A DNA stretch of 64,000 bases from Paenarthrobacter aurescens TC1 (GTDB taxonomy: Bacteria > Actinomycetota > Actinomycetes > Actinomycetales > Micrococcaceae). Of this stretch, positions 45,796 to 54,345 are shown piece by piece. Location of the stretch: positions 2,542,001-2,606,000 of the forward strand of contig CP000474.1 in assembly GCA_000014925.1 (NCBI GenBank). The letters run 5' to 3'. Below the pieces are notes generated by a model. The model did no database searches. It was given only the letters and a program-made list of their open reading frames with translations, and had not been told where the DNA came from. A program made the translations under genes and the position numbers. Within the stretch, counting starts at the first letter, position 1. The number at the start of each line of letters is the position of its first letter.

Positions 45796-46661
45796 GGGCG
45801 CTCCTCCCGCAGGAGCCGGACGTACACCGCACCGAAGACCATGCCCAGGAGGATCAGAACGGACGCCACAGCCGTGCCGTAGCCGATGTCACCAAATTTG
45901 AACGCCTCTTGGTAGGCCAGCACCGGCAACGTGGTGCTGGCGTTGGCGGGTCCGCCTGCCGTCATGACCCAGATGAGGGTAAACACCGCCAGTGTCTGGA
46001 GCGTGATCAGCATCAGGTTCGTGGCGATGCTGCTCCGGATCAGCGGCAGTGTAATGAAGGCAAGCCGCTGCCACCCTCGGGCCCCATCCACAAGTGCTGC
46101 CTCAGAAATATCGCGGGGAACGTCTGCCAGCGCTGCCCGGTACACCAGCATGGAGAAGGCTGTCCCGCGCCACGTATTGGCCAGGACAATCGCCACCAGC
46201 GGAAAGGAATACAGCCAGTCCGGGCCCTGACCACCCACGATTCCCAGCATCTGGTTCAGGGTCCCGTCCCGGTTGAAGTAGGCATAGGCGGCGAAGGCGG
46301 CCACGATTTCAGGCAGCACCCACGCCGCGACCACTGCCGTACCCACCAACGACGAAACTACCCTCCGCGACCGTGTCATCAGCAGTGCGATCAGCAGGCC
46401 CAACACGTTCTGGCCCAGCACGGCCGACGCGGCGACGAACACCACCGTGAGCCAAGCCGCTAACGGAAAGGAGCCGTCACTGAACATCCGCGCATAATTG
46501 TCAATGCCAACCCATTCCGGGTTCCTGGCAGCTTTACCGGATAACGAGGCATCGGTGAAGGACGCGTAAAAAGACCACAACACCGGGGCCAGCAGGAACA
46601 ACAGCAGCAGGAGAATGGACGGGACTAACGGAAGGAGCCGCAGGTAGCGGCGGATCGTCAT
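45792..46661 (-). CDS. Sugar ABC transporter permease (MalF type)
   Basis: A 289-residue membrane protein with helices such as LVPSILLLLLFLLAPVLWSF and an EAA loop ISEAALVDGARGWQRLAFIT. It overlaps the solute-binding protein gene by four bases upstream and the MalG-type gene downstream. The sugar is unknown. Confidence 0.92.
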   Translation of the reverse strand: MTIRRYLRLLPLVPSILLLLLFLLAPVLWSFYASFTDASLSGKAARNPEWVGIDNYARMFSDGSFPLAAWLTVVFVAASAVLGQNVLGLLIALLMTRSRRVVSSLVGTAVVAAWVLPEIVAAFAAYAYFNRDGTLNQMLGIVGGQGPDWLYSFPLVAIVLANTWRGTAFSMLVYRAALADVPRDISEAALVDGARGWQRLAFITLPLIRSSIATNLMLITLQTLAVFTLIWVMTAGGPANASTTLPVLAYQEAFKFGDIGYGTAVASVLILLGMVFGAVYVRLLREERP

Positions 46662-48046
46662 TTCTCCAGGACCTTGTCCTCACCGACGAGCTTACGGACG
46701 GTGGCATCATATTCGGCAGCGGCATCCTCGGGGCTCTGCTTGCCCGTGATCACGGACTCCGTGGCGACCTGGACGGCGGAAGAGATCCTGGGGTAGTCAG
46801 CGGTGGCCGGGCGGTAATGCGTCACCTTCACCAAGTCCGAAACATCCTTCACAAACGGATTCGCCGCCAGATACTGGGGCTCCGAGGCGACATCCGTACG
46901 GACGGCAATCTGAGAGTTGTTGATGTCGTAGGCCAGCGCGTTCTTTTTGTTCAGCGCCGTAGTGAGGAACTGGAAGGCAAGCTCAGGATTCTTGCTCTTC
47001 GCCCCCACGGCCAGTGTCCATCCGCCGGACATGCTCACGCCCCCGGGCGCCTGCCCCTTCTGCGTGGGGAACATGGCTACAGCCATGTCCTGCTCATAAC
47101 CTGCCCACTCATACGCGCCACCTTTTTGCCAGAACGACGGCGTATAGGACCCTTCCACGGTGGCTGCCAGTTTTCCTTGGGGGAACCATTCGCCAAAGAC
47201 CTTCTTCCAGACGTTCGCGTCCAAGGCTTCGGCTGGACTGACGGCCAGCTTTTCGTCATAGAGGGTCTTCAGGAACGCCAGTGAGTCGGTGAAACCCAGC
47301 GAGCCGACCACCCACTTCTTCTCCTTCTCGTCATACAAGGTGCTGTCCGTACCGTAGAGCAGCTCGTAGAAACTCTGCATCACCGTGCCCTCGCCGGTCC
47401 CCTTGCCTGCGTACATGTTGAAGGGGATGACGCTGGGGTCGGACGCTTTGATGGCCCGGGCGGTGGTGAGGATATCGTCCCAGGTCTTCGGCTGCCACGG
47501 CACGGGCACCCCGGCCTTCTGGAATACGGCCTTGTTGTACCAAATGGCCCGGGTGTCGGTGCCCAGCGGGACCGCATAGATGCCGCCGTCATCCGCTCGG
47601 CCCGCCGCCTTGGCCGCTTCGTTGAACGCAGACCAGTCCTCCCACTTCTCAAGGTAACTGTCCAACCTGAGGAGGTAACCGGCGTCGACGTCTGAACGCA
47701 CCTTGAAAGTGTCCTCATAGAAGACGTCCGGCGCCGTGTCAGCGGAACGCTGGGCCAGCGAGAGCTTGGTCCCGTAATCGTCGTCGTTGGCCTGGATGGG
47801 CTGGAGGTCCACCGTCACCCCGGAGTTCGCGGCTTCAAATTCCTTCTTGGCGTCCTGCATGACGGCATCAAGCGCCGTGAAGGAATCGGTTTTCTGATAA
47901 ACGATCTTCAGGGTGTTGCTCTCCGCAGCCTCAGGCGTGGGCGAACAGGACGTCGCTGCCACAAGGACGGCGGCGAAAAAAGCAATGGCGGCGGAAAACT
48001 TCACTGGGACATACTTCACTGGCACATTTTTCACTGGGCGGCGCAT
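46658..48046 (-). CDS. Extracellular sugar-binding lipoprotein
   Basis: A 462-residue family 1 solute-binding protein. Signal peptide FSAAIAFFAAVLVAATSC with lipobox Cys, then NTLKIVYQKTDSFTALDAVM and typical binding-protein blocks (YAVPLGTDTRAIWYNKAVF, GGVSMSGGWTLAVGAKSKNP). Before the signal core is an odd basic repeat, VKNVPVKYVPVKF, encoded by three copies of a 15-base unit; GTG codons inside it could be alternative starts, but the ATG has GGAG at four to five bases. It delivers an unknown oligosaccharide to the two permeases. Confidence 0.92.
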   Translation of the reverse strand: MRRPVKNVPVKYVPVKFSAAIAFFAAVLVAATSCSPTPEAAESNTLKIVYQKTDSFTALDAVMQDAKKEFEAANSGVTVDLQPIQANDDDYGTKLSLAQRSADTAPDVFYEDTFKVRSDVDAGYLLRLDSYLEKWEDWSAFNEAAKAAGRADDGGIYAVPLGTDTRAIWYNKAVFQKAGVPVPWQPKTWDDILTTARAIKASDPSVIPFNMYAGKGTGEGTVMQSFYELLYGTDSTLYDEKEKKWVVGSLGFTDSLAFLKTLYDEKLAVSPAEALDANVWKKVFGEWFPQGKLAATVEGSYTPSFWQKGGAYEWAGYEQDMAVAMFPTQKGQAPGGVSMSGGWTLAVGAKSKNPELAFQFLTTALNKKNALAYDINNSQIAVRTDVASEPQYLAANPFVKDVSDLVKVTHYRPATADYPRISSAVQVATESVITGKQSPEDAAAEYDATVRKLVGEDKVLEK

Positions 48047-48148
48047 GGTGCTCCATTCAGTCGAACGTGGCTACAGCCCCCATACTTCACCGTGAACGGA
48101 CATGCGACGTGGCCGAGCCTTATGGTTATTCAGTTATCCTGCGTCGAA

Positions 48149-49399
48149 CTAGCCTTCCAACAGGAGCCTTTGTGCGCGCGGTGCCAGCATGTGCTCCAAA
48201 ACCAAGCAAGCAGCACCGATGGCGCCAACGTCTTCACCCACACCGGTCCCCACAACCTCAAGGCCGTGGATCATGCGGGCGGCGTTGTTCTTGTCCAGCA
48301 AATCCGGAACGCGATCCAGGAAGTACGGGGACATGCGCCCCCAGAATGGACCGCCGAAGACGACCCGCTCCACGTCCAGGGTGTTGGTCACGATGGAAAC
48401 GGCACGTGCCACCAGTGTGGCGGACTTATCCAGAATGGCAATGGCCTTGGAATCACCCGCATCGGCTTTGTCGCACAACTCGGCATAGCGTTCCTGGACC
48501 TCAGGACCGTCCGCCCCTTCCCGGTGCCCTTCAAGCACACCGGCGGCTACGGCCTCGGCCACCAGCACCTGCGGGATGCAGGAAGACTTGACGCAGCCAT
48601 GCAATCCGCAATCACACTGCGGGCCGTTGGGGTCCACCACAATGTGGCCGATTTCGCCGGCATTGCCCGAAGTCCCCCGGACTACTTCGTCATTGAGCAC
48701 AATGCCGCAGCCGATGCCGGTTCCCATGTACATGAACACGAAGCTGCCGGCCCCACTGGCGCCACCAGCCCACGTTTCGGCCACCGCCGCGCTCGTGACG
48801 TCTTTATCCACCAGCGTTTCCATGCCGGTGGCCTCGGCCAGGGCCTCGCGGATGCGCACGCGGTTCCATCGCGTCAGGAGCGGCGGCTCCACCACGGAGC
48901 CTTCGTCGAGGTCGATCGGGCCGGGGACAGCAACGCCGAGTCCGGCGATCTTTGAAGAATCGACGCCTGACTCTTCGATGAGGACATTGATCTGTTCGGC
49001 GATGCTGGTGATCACGCCGGCCGGGTCACCGCCCGGAGTAGCCATGCGCGAATGCCTGACGACGTCGCCCAACAGGTCAAGAACAACAAAAGTGATGACG
49101 GCCGGATCCAGATGCACGCCCACCGCGTACATGCCTGCGGGGTTCAGGCGCAGGATGGTCCTGGGCTTGCCCGGACCCGAGCCTTCCTTGCCGGCCTCCA
49201 CAATCAGCTGCTGATCCAGGAGGCGGCGGGAAATATTGGAAATCGTCTGCGGGGAAAGACCCACAATCTGAGCCAACTCAACTCGGCTGAGTCCGCCCGA
49301 CGACCGCCGGATCGCCTCCAGAATGACGGTCAGATTGAAGTCCCCCATGCGGGGAAGGTTAGTTCCGCGCCTTGGTGTCGGCTGCCGGATCTCAGTCAC
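48149..49399 (-). CDS. ROK family transcriptional repressor
   Basis: A 416-residue regulator: N-terminal winged helix (LSRVELAQIVGLSPQTISNI), then a ROK sugar-kinase-like domain with GLGVAVPGPIDLDEG, GTGIGCGIVLNDEVVRGTSG and the zinc motif CDCGLHGCV. The usual Glu after the last Cys is Lys here. It likely represses the adjacent sugar ABC genes and itself, released by the sugar or its phosphate. GTG start; an operator-like palindrome lies 22 bases upstream. Confidence 0.9.
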   Translation of the reverse strand: MTEIRQPTPRRGTNLPRMGDFNLTVILEAIRRSSGGLSRVELAQIVGLSPQTISNISRRLLDQQLIVEAGKEGSGPGKPRTILRLNPAGMYAVGVHLDPAVITFVVLDLLGDVVRHSRMATPGGDPAGVITSIAEQINVLIEESGVDSSKIAGLGVAVPGPIDLDEGSVVEPPLLTRWNRVRIREALAEATGMETLVDKDVTSAAVAETWAGGASGAGSFVFMYMGTGIGCGIVLNDEVVRGTSGNAGEIGHIVVDPNGPQCDCGLHGCVKSSCIPQVLVAEAVAAGVLEGHREGADGPEVQERYAELCDKADAGDSKAIAILDKSATLVARAVSIVTNTLDVERVVFGGPFWGRMSPYFLDRVPDLLDKNNAARMIHGLEVVGTGVGEDVGAIGAACLVLEHMLAPRAQRLLLEG

Positions 49400-49420
49400 T
49401 GATGCCCCTCGTCATTGGGA

Positions 49421-49433
49421 TTAACGTAGTTAA
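49421..49433. promoter_or_regulatory. Palindrome upstream of the ROK gene
   Basis: TTAACGTAGTTAA has arms TTAAC and GTTAA with a three-base spacer, in an AT-rich setting within GC-rich DNA. It resembles ROK/NagC-type half sites and lies just before the ROK start, a probable autoregulatory operator. Confidence 0.5.
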
Positions 49434-49570
49434 AGTCGGTCTTTGTCTGAATCGTACGATACCTCCGCCGCTACGGATACGAGCACACGCTGACACCGGC
49501 ATCAGGGCTTGGTAACGATGACACTGAATTGTATGCGACCACCATTCGGGCAGCCGCTTGATGACGCCGC

Positions 49571-50701
49571 CTAGGCCTTCCGGCTGCGCGTTACCGTAAA
49601 TTTCGGGTTCCGGCCTTCCTCCACCGTCGGCCCGATAAGCCGTTCAAGCGCGGGCCGATACTGCAGGTGGCTGTTGTAGACGGTCCACAGCTCTCCTCCA
49701 GGGGCAAGGACACGGGCGGCGGCCTGGAACATCTTCAGCGCAGCGCCGGCGTGCACACTGGCACCCAGATGGAACGGCGGGTTAAGAAGGATGAGGTCGG
49801 CGCTGTCCGGCTCCAGCGTGGACATGGCATCATCGTGGATCACTTCCACCCGCTCCCCCAGCCCGTTTGCGGCCCCCGTGGCCCTGGCTGAAGCAACGGC
49901 CGCCGCGGACTGGTCGGTGGCGATCACCCGGGCATCCGTGTGGCGAAGTGCATACATCGTGGCGAGAATCCCTGTTCCGCAGCCGAGGTCCACGGCGTAC
50001 CGGGATGCTGGCATGCGGTCCAAAAACGTCAGCAAGTAGCGTGTGCCTATGTCCAGGCGGGCCCCGGAGAAAGCAGCCCCATGCGCGCACACAGTGATTC
50101 CCAGTTCCGGCACGGACTCCACCACCGGGAACGGGCGCTCGTCAGGCGTTGTCTTGGGGTCCCGTGCCATCAGGACCCGGGACTTTTGCCGGGCAAGTTG
50201 CGGCTGCACTGATGAGAAGAACCGTCCCAGGACCTCGTTCATGCCAAGAGACATGTGCTTAACGCGACCTCCGGCGAGCAGGACCGCATGCGGCGGCGCA
50301 AACCTGGCTACGGCGTCGGCGATTTCCTCCAACTCAGCCAGAGATTTAGGCAACTGCAAAAGCACCACACCGGCGCCGTCCAGCAAATCCCGGTCCAGTT
50401 CATGCTCGGTGAAACGTCCGTCCAAGCCGGCAGATACGGCATTGCGTTTCAGCGCGAGCCTTCCGGTGAAAAGGTCCTGGCTAACCCTGACATGCCCGAC
50501 GCCGAGCCCAGCCAAGGCGCCCAGGGTCAGGGCGCCGTAGCGGTCACCAATGACCACCACCTTGGCGTCGGGGCCAACCAGATCCGCCGCTGTCTCCAGA
50601 AGCAGCCTGTCTGTGGCATCGAAGGCCTGCAGATTGTCCGCTTCGACGTCAGGAAGCCTGCTCAACGTACCCAAGAGCGCTTCAACATCCATTGCCGTCA
50701 C
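49571..50701 (-). CDS. RlmG/RsmC-type rRNA guanine-N2 methyltransferase
   Basis: A 376-residue class I SAM methyltransferase. The N-terminal half is a degenerate methyltransferase-like domain (DNLQAFDATDRLLLETAADL); the C-terminal half has SAM motif I AVDLGCGTGILATMYAL and the catalytic DLILLNPPFHLG. This two-domain form with NPPF matches RlmG/RsmC enzymes that methylate G in rRNA; which rRNA is not decided. The GTG start used is tentative, and an ATG three codons later is possible. Confidence 0.85.
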   Translation of the reverse strand: MTAMDVEALLGTLSRLPDVEADNLQAFDATDRLLLETAADLVGPDAKVVVIGDRYGALTLGALAGLGVGHVRVSQDLFTGRLALKRNAVSAGLDGRFTEHELDRDLLDGAGVVLLQLPKSLAELEEIADAVARFAPPHAVLLAGGRVKHMSLGMNEVLGRFFSSVQPQLARQKSRVLMARDPKTTPDERPFPVVESVPELGITVCAHGAAFSGARLDIGTRYLLTFLDRMPASRYAVDLGCGTGILATMYALRHTDARVIATDQSAAAVASARATGAANGLGERVEVIHDDAMSTLEPDSADLILLNPPFHLGASVHAGAALKMFQAAARVLAPGGELWTVYNSHLQYRPALERLIGPTVEEGRNPKFTVTRSRKA

Positions 50702-50900
50702 GATGCGGTTCTCGCTTTCATGCTCAACTGTCTCGACTTTAAGGTGGCTTGGGAGGAACCTAGTGCTTGCACGACGCAAACACCTGTCAATCCTTCGGTT
50801 GGCGACGAACACCGAGGCGGCAGGCACAGGTCACGGCGACCCCTGGAGCCAGGCACCGGGATCCACTCATCATCGGGCTCCCCTTCCTCTGTGAGAAACC

Positions 50901-51284
50901 ATGAGTGTCAATGTTGTCACGAACCTTGAAGTAAAGTCCCACAACTCCCCCGACGAAACGAGGCGCCCCGACAAAACCGTCCTGGACCTCGTCACCGTGG
51001 GAGACTACACGATCGGCCGTATGACCTTTGAACCGGGCTGGACCTGGGCCGACTGCATCAAACCAGTGGTTGGCACCGACTCCTGCGAATTGAGCCATGT
51101 AGGATTCTGCGTCTCCGGAAGCCTGGAGGTAGAAACCAATGACGGCGGCAAGATCAGCATTTCAGCCGGCGATTCCTACACCATTCCCCCGGGCCACAAC
51201 GCCCACGTGGTAGGCGATCAACCGTTCCAAGGAGTCGAGTTCGTCAGCGGCGCTGAATTCGCACGTCCTCCTGAGAAGGCCTGA
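50901..51284 (+). CDS. Cupin domain protein
   Basis: A 127-residue single-domain cupin. Motif 1 is degenerate: SCELSHVGFCVSGSLEVETN; motif 2 is GDSYTIPPGHNAHVVG, with one of the metal histidines. The early FEPGWTWADCIKP segment is shared by a family of bacterial cupins of unknown function. A strong terminator follows the stop codon by about 20 bases. ATG start. Confidence 0.82.
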   Translation: MSVNVVTNLEVKSHNSPDETRRPDKTVLDLVTVGDYTIGRMTFEPGWTWADCIKPVVGTDSCELSHVGFCVSGSLEVETNDGGKISISAGDSYTIPPGHNAHVVGDQPFQGVEFVSGAEFARPPEKA

Positions 51285-51304
51285 CTGACCAACAACGGAC
51301 AAAC

Positions 51305-51337
51305 AGAAAGACCCCGCTCAATGAGCGGGGTCTTTCT
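51305..51337. terminator. Bidirectional rho-independent terminator
   Basis: Perfect 15-base arms AGAAAGACCCCGCTC and GAGCGGGGTCTTTCT with a three-base loop, followed by T-rich sequence on both strands. It ends the cupin gene and the tRNA-Ala gene, which are convergent. Confidence 0.92.
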
Positions 51338-51344
51338 TCCGGAG

Positions 51345-51417
51345 TGGAGCTGAGGGGACTCGAACCCCTGACCCCCTGCATGCCATGCAGGTGCGCTACC
51401 AGCTGCGCCACAGCCCC
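51345..51417 (-). tRNA. tRNA-Ala (GGC), copy 1
   Basis: A complete cloverleaf on the reverse strand. The acceptor stem GGGGCTG pairs with CAGCTCC, the D-loop has GCGCAGCTGGTAGCGC, the anticodon loop is ATGGCAT giving GGC, and the T arm has GGTTCGAGTCC. The discriminator is A; 3' CCA is not encoded. It is identical over its 73 bases to copy 2. Confidence 0.97.
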
Positions 51418-51663
51418 GAATTTGTTGACTACAAGCGGTTTGATTTCTCTTCCCGTCGAAGCAACTGGTCAATACTAACCACAATCCCACGAGATGCGAA
51501 ATCGTCGGAACATGAGCTGCATCACAACGCCCTGCGACGATCCGCAGCCGAGGTGCGTTGGATTACTCCACCGCACCTCCCCCCCAAAAACCGGCTGCGC
51601 TGAAGCCACCCAACAAAGAGGCGCGACTCCCCCTGAAGTCTAGAATTTGTTTCGGGCAAAACC

Positions 51664-51681
51664 AAACCGTTCAGTCGGTTT
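51664..51681. promoter_or_regulatory. Inverted repeat upstream of the TetR gene
   Basis: AAACCG and CGGTTT flank six bases. Its base composition and layout resemble the autoregulatory elements bound by gamma-butyrolactone receptors. It is 101 bases before the TetR start; probable operator. The rest of the 365-base gap before the TetR gene shows nothing else clear. Confidence 0.45.
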
Positions 51682-51782
51682 CAACCCGGCTAGGTCTTCA
51701 GGCTGCCGATGATAGCGTGGTGGAGTCTCGACGGCGGCACGATCCTCCGTCCCTGCCTGACCCGAGAGGCCCCCCACCACCC

Positions 51783-52373
51783 ATGCAGCAACGTGCGAAA
51801 GACACCCGGCTTTCCGTCATAGAAGGTGCTGCCCGGGTCTTCGCGGAAATAGGCTACGGAAACGCCAGCCTGACTGACATCACCAAACGAGCAGGCGTGA
51901 CAAAAGGTGCGCTCTACTTCCATTTCACGTCAAAACGGGACCTGGCCCTGGCCGTCATCGAGGAGCAGCACGCAATCGTCCTGGCGGCGGGATCGGACAT
52001 AGCTGCCTCAGGCGCCCCCGCTCTGGACAAGCTCATAGGACTCTGCAGGATGTTCGGGCAGCAGTTGCTGGATGAACCCGTGGTCCAAGGAGGCATTCGG
52101 CTCACCTTTGAAGCCTCCGCTTTCGACGCAGACGTCTCAGGTCCCTACCACGACTGGATCACCACGGCCGAGCAACTGCTGCGGCAAGCCGCAACCGACG
52201 GCACCGTTCGTTCCGGCCTGGACGCGGCGGCCTTCGCCAGGTATCTGGTTGCGTCCTTCACGGGCGTTCAAATGGTCTCGGACGTTCTGACATCACGTGA
52301 AGACGTGCTGCTGAGGATCGAACAGATGTGGGAGTTCATGCTGCCGGCGTTACGCCCGGACTCAATCAACTAG
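51783..52373 (+). CDS. TetR family regulator, gamma-butyrolactone receptor (ScbR/ArpA) type
   Basis: A 196-residue regulator. The DNA-binding part, VIEGAARVFAEIGYGNASLT followed by DITKRAGVTKGALYFHFTSK, is very like the ScbR/ArpA autoregulator receptors of streptomycetes, and the C-terminal domain length fits. Those bind gamma-butyrolactone signals and repress antibiotic genes. No AfsA-like synthase is in the window. The ATG used lies after GAGAGG at a wide spacing; the frame is open upstream without a good start. It stands alone between two identical tRNA-Ala genes. Confidence 0.8.
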   Translation: MQQRAKDTRLSVIEGAARVFAEIGYGNASLTDITKRAGVTKGALYFHFTSKRDLALAVIEEQHAIVLAAGSDIAASGAPALDKLIGLCRMFGQQLLDEPVVQGGIRLTFEASAFDADVSGPYHDWITTAEQLLRQAATDGTVRSGLDAAAFARYLVASFTGVQMVSDVLTSREDVLLRIEQMWEFMLPALRPDSIN

Positions 52374-52415
52374 CCAGAGCCTGCGGGGTGCGCCGGGGTT
52401 TGTTCCTGCACGAAA

Positions 52416-52460
52416 AAGGTCCTGCCGGCTCCATGGAATTCATGAAGCAGACAGGACCTT
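52416..52460 (-). terminator. Terminator of tRNA-Ala copy 2
   Basis: AAGGTCCTG and CAGGACCTT pair around a 27-base region that can fold further; reading on the reverse strand the stem ends in TTTTT. It follows the tRNA by a few bases. Confidence 0.7.
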
Positions 52461-52465
52461 GATGG

Positions 52466-52538
52466 TGGAGCTGAGGGGACTCGAACCCCTGACCCCCTGC
52501 ATGCCATGCAGGTGCGCTACCAGCTGCGCCACAGCCCC
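52466..52538 (-). tRNA. tRNA-Ala (GGC), copy 2
   Basis: Identical in sequence to copy 1, with anticodon GGC in loop ATGGCAT. Unlike copy 1, the 3' flank after the discriminator A reads CCA, so the mature end is encoded. It is on the same strand 1.1 kb from copy 1, with only a TetR gene between. It lies upstream of rsfS in the other direction of reading. Confidence 0.97.
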
Positions 52539-52654
52539 GTATTCTTGCTGCTTCGCGTTCAGCTTTTCGATCATCCGCGCCGAAGCAACTCAAATATCTT
52601 AGAACAGCATTTCCGAAAATTCCAAATCGGACATATTTCGGTTTCCGGCAGTTC

Positions 52655-53059
52655 CTAGCGTTCGGAATCCTCTGCGGAAACAGCCTTGGCGGAAGCGTCG
52701 TCCCCCAGTTCAAGGTCCACCACGGGGCAGTCCTTCCACAGGCGCTCCAGGGCATAAAAGACCCGGTCTTCAGAGTGCTGGACGTGGATAACGATGTCAG
52801 CGTAGTCCAAGAGAACCCAACGGCCTTCCGAGCGGCCCTCGCGGCGTACAGGACGAAGGTCCTGCTTCATCAGCTCTTCCTCGATACCGTCAACGATGGC
52901 GTTTACCTGACGCTCGGTGGGAGCGGAGGCAATCAGGAAGACGTCAGTGAGCGCCAAACGCTCGCTGACGTCCAGGGCGACAATGTCTTCAGCAAGCTTG
53001 TCTGCCGCGGCACGCGCAGCGTGACGGGCGAGGGTGATGGATTGTTCATGTGCAGACAC
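52655..53059 (-). CDS. rsfS: Ribosome silencing factor
   Basis: A 134-residue RsfS/Iojap protein that binds ribosomal protein L14 and blocks subunit joining in starvation. Typical segments: SERLALTDVFLIASAPTERQ, VRREGRSEGRWVLLDYADIV and VIHVQHSEDRVFYALERLWK. ATG start (MSAHEQSITLA). It follows the hypothetical membrane-tailed gene in the conserved nadD-rsfS order. Confidence 0.95.
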   Translation of the reverse strand: MSAHEQSITLARHAARAAADKLAEDIVALDVSERLALTDVFLIASAPTERQVNAIVDGIEEELMKQDLRPVRREGRSEGRWVLLDYADIVIHVQHSEDRVFYALERLWKDCPVVDLELGDDASAKAVSAEDSER

Positions 53060-53135
53060 GGGTACTCCTTGTTGTGGCCAGTGGCCTATGTTTGGCGTTT
53101 GCCATTGTTCAGCGAAAACTAACTGTTCAGCGGAA

Positions 53136-54338
53136 TTAGCTGCTGGTGATCATGATGATGCCGACAATAAGTACAATGATGCCCAACGCCAGGACACCGA
53201 ACTGCAGCAACCTGTTGCGTTGCGCTCGGGCCAGGCCGGCGGTGTTGGCGTCCAGAGGTTCAAGGCCGTACGCCGCACTGGCGGAAACCGGAGGCCGCTG
53301 CGATTCTTCGCTTGCCTCCGCCGCCGCAACAGGACGCTTCCCGGCGGACTTCGCAACCGCTTCAGCACGGGCAAGAACCCCGGCGCGGCCACGCGACCCC
53401 GGTTTCTTGACCTGAACTTGTTCGGAGTCGAGCTTGGGCCCCGCCGAAGTGATCAACGGTACAAACGTGGTACTGGGGCGCTTCATGACGGGGCGTTCAA
53501 CCCCCGGCATCTTGACGAACTCCAGTGGAGTCACCATCGCGAGGTTGTTGGCGGTGGACGGGCCTGCCGTAGCGGCCGGTGACTTGCCGTCCACCTTTGA
53601 ATCCGAGGTTCCTTTGGCGGATTCCGCCTGCGTCTTCTCCGCGAGCTTCTGCTTGGCGGCGGCACGCTTGCTCAACACGGCAGCACGTTCTGCAAGGGCG
53701 ATCTGCTGCGCAAGAACCTCAGGGTCTACAGCGGACGGGTCCTGCTCGGCAATGTGTTCCAGCTTGGCCGACTGGTTCTCCGCCTGCGCGGCAATCAACT
53801 GCCGGACTGCAAGTGCCTGCTCCACGGACATTTCGGATTCCGCAGGAGAATGGCCGATTCCCGCATTTTCCTTCGTGGGCACGGAAGCGACAGGGGCATT
53901 CTCACGGGAGCCCTTGTTGGCGGGCGCCGGCTTGGAACCCGCAGCCTCCTCACGAGCTGTGTCCTTGGTGGCCGCAGGAACAATGGGATTCATGGAAGTG
54001 GCGACTTCAGCCTGAAGTTGCTGGAGGCGCAGCTGGCGACGTGTGGGCGGTCCCCCGCCGGCGAGCTGCTCCTCCTTGTCGGCCAGTTCCTTGATAGTGC
54101 GCAGTGCCGCACGATCGCGGGCGCGGATTTGGGAGGACCGTTCCTGGGCTGCCGGCCCTACGGCGTCCACCGGAACATCGGCGGCGCGACGATTGCGGCC
54201 GTTAGGGCGGTCTACGTCAGGAAGGTTTTCTACGTCGTCAGGCGCGGACGTATCCGCCTGCTGGGCCTCGGGGTGCTCTTCCCGGGCACGACGAAGCTCA
54301 CGCCTGCTGCGGATGGGTCGCTGGTCCTGGCTGCTCAT
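53136..54338 (-). CDS. Tail-anchored low-complexity protein, unknown function
   Basis: A 400-residue protein, mostly disordered and rich in Ala, Glu, Gln and Arg. Several helical, coiled-coil-like stretches are seen (DRAALRTIKELADKEEQLAG and TRRQLRLQQLQAEVATSMNP near residues 75-120, QQIALAERAAVLSKRAAAKQ near 215). A single C-terminal membrane helix, FGVLALGIIVLIVGIIMITS, ends the chain, so it is likely tail-anchored. Its place between nadD and rsfS is kept in related actinobacteria as far as I recall. I cannot assign a function. Confidence 0.78.
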   Translation of the reverse strand: MSSQDQRPIRSRRELRRAREEHPEAQQADTSAPDDVENLPDVDRPNGRNRRAADVPVDAVGPAAQERSSQIRARDRAALRTIKELADKEEQLAGGGPPTRRQLRLQQLQAEVATSMNPIVPAATKDTAREEAAGSKPAPANKGSRENAPVASVPTKENAGIGHSPAESEMSVEQALAVRQLIAAQAENQSAKLEHIAEQDPSAVDPEVLAQQIALAERAAVLSKRAAAKQKLAEKTQAESAKGTSDSKVDGKSPAATAGPSTANNLAMVTPLEFVKMPGVERPVMKRPSTTFVPLITSAGPKLDSEQVQVKKPGSRGRAGVLARAEAVAKSAGKRPVAAAEASEESQRPPVSASAAYGLEPLDANTAGLARAQRNRLLQFGVLALGIIVLIVGIIMITSS

Positions 54339-54345
54339 TCAAAAC

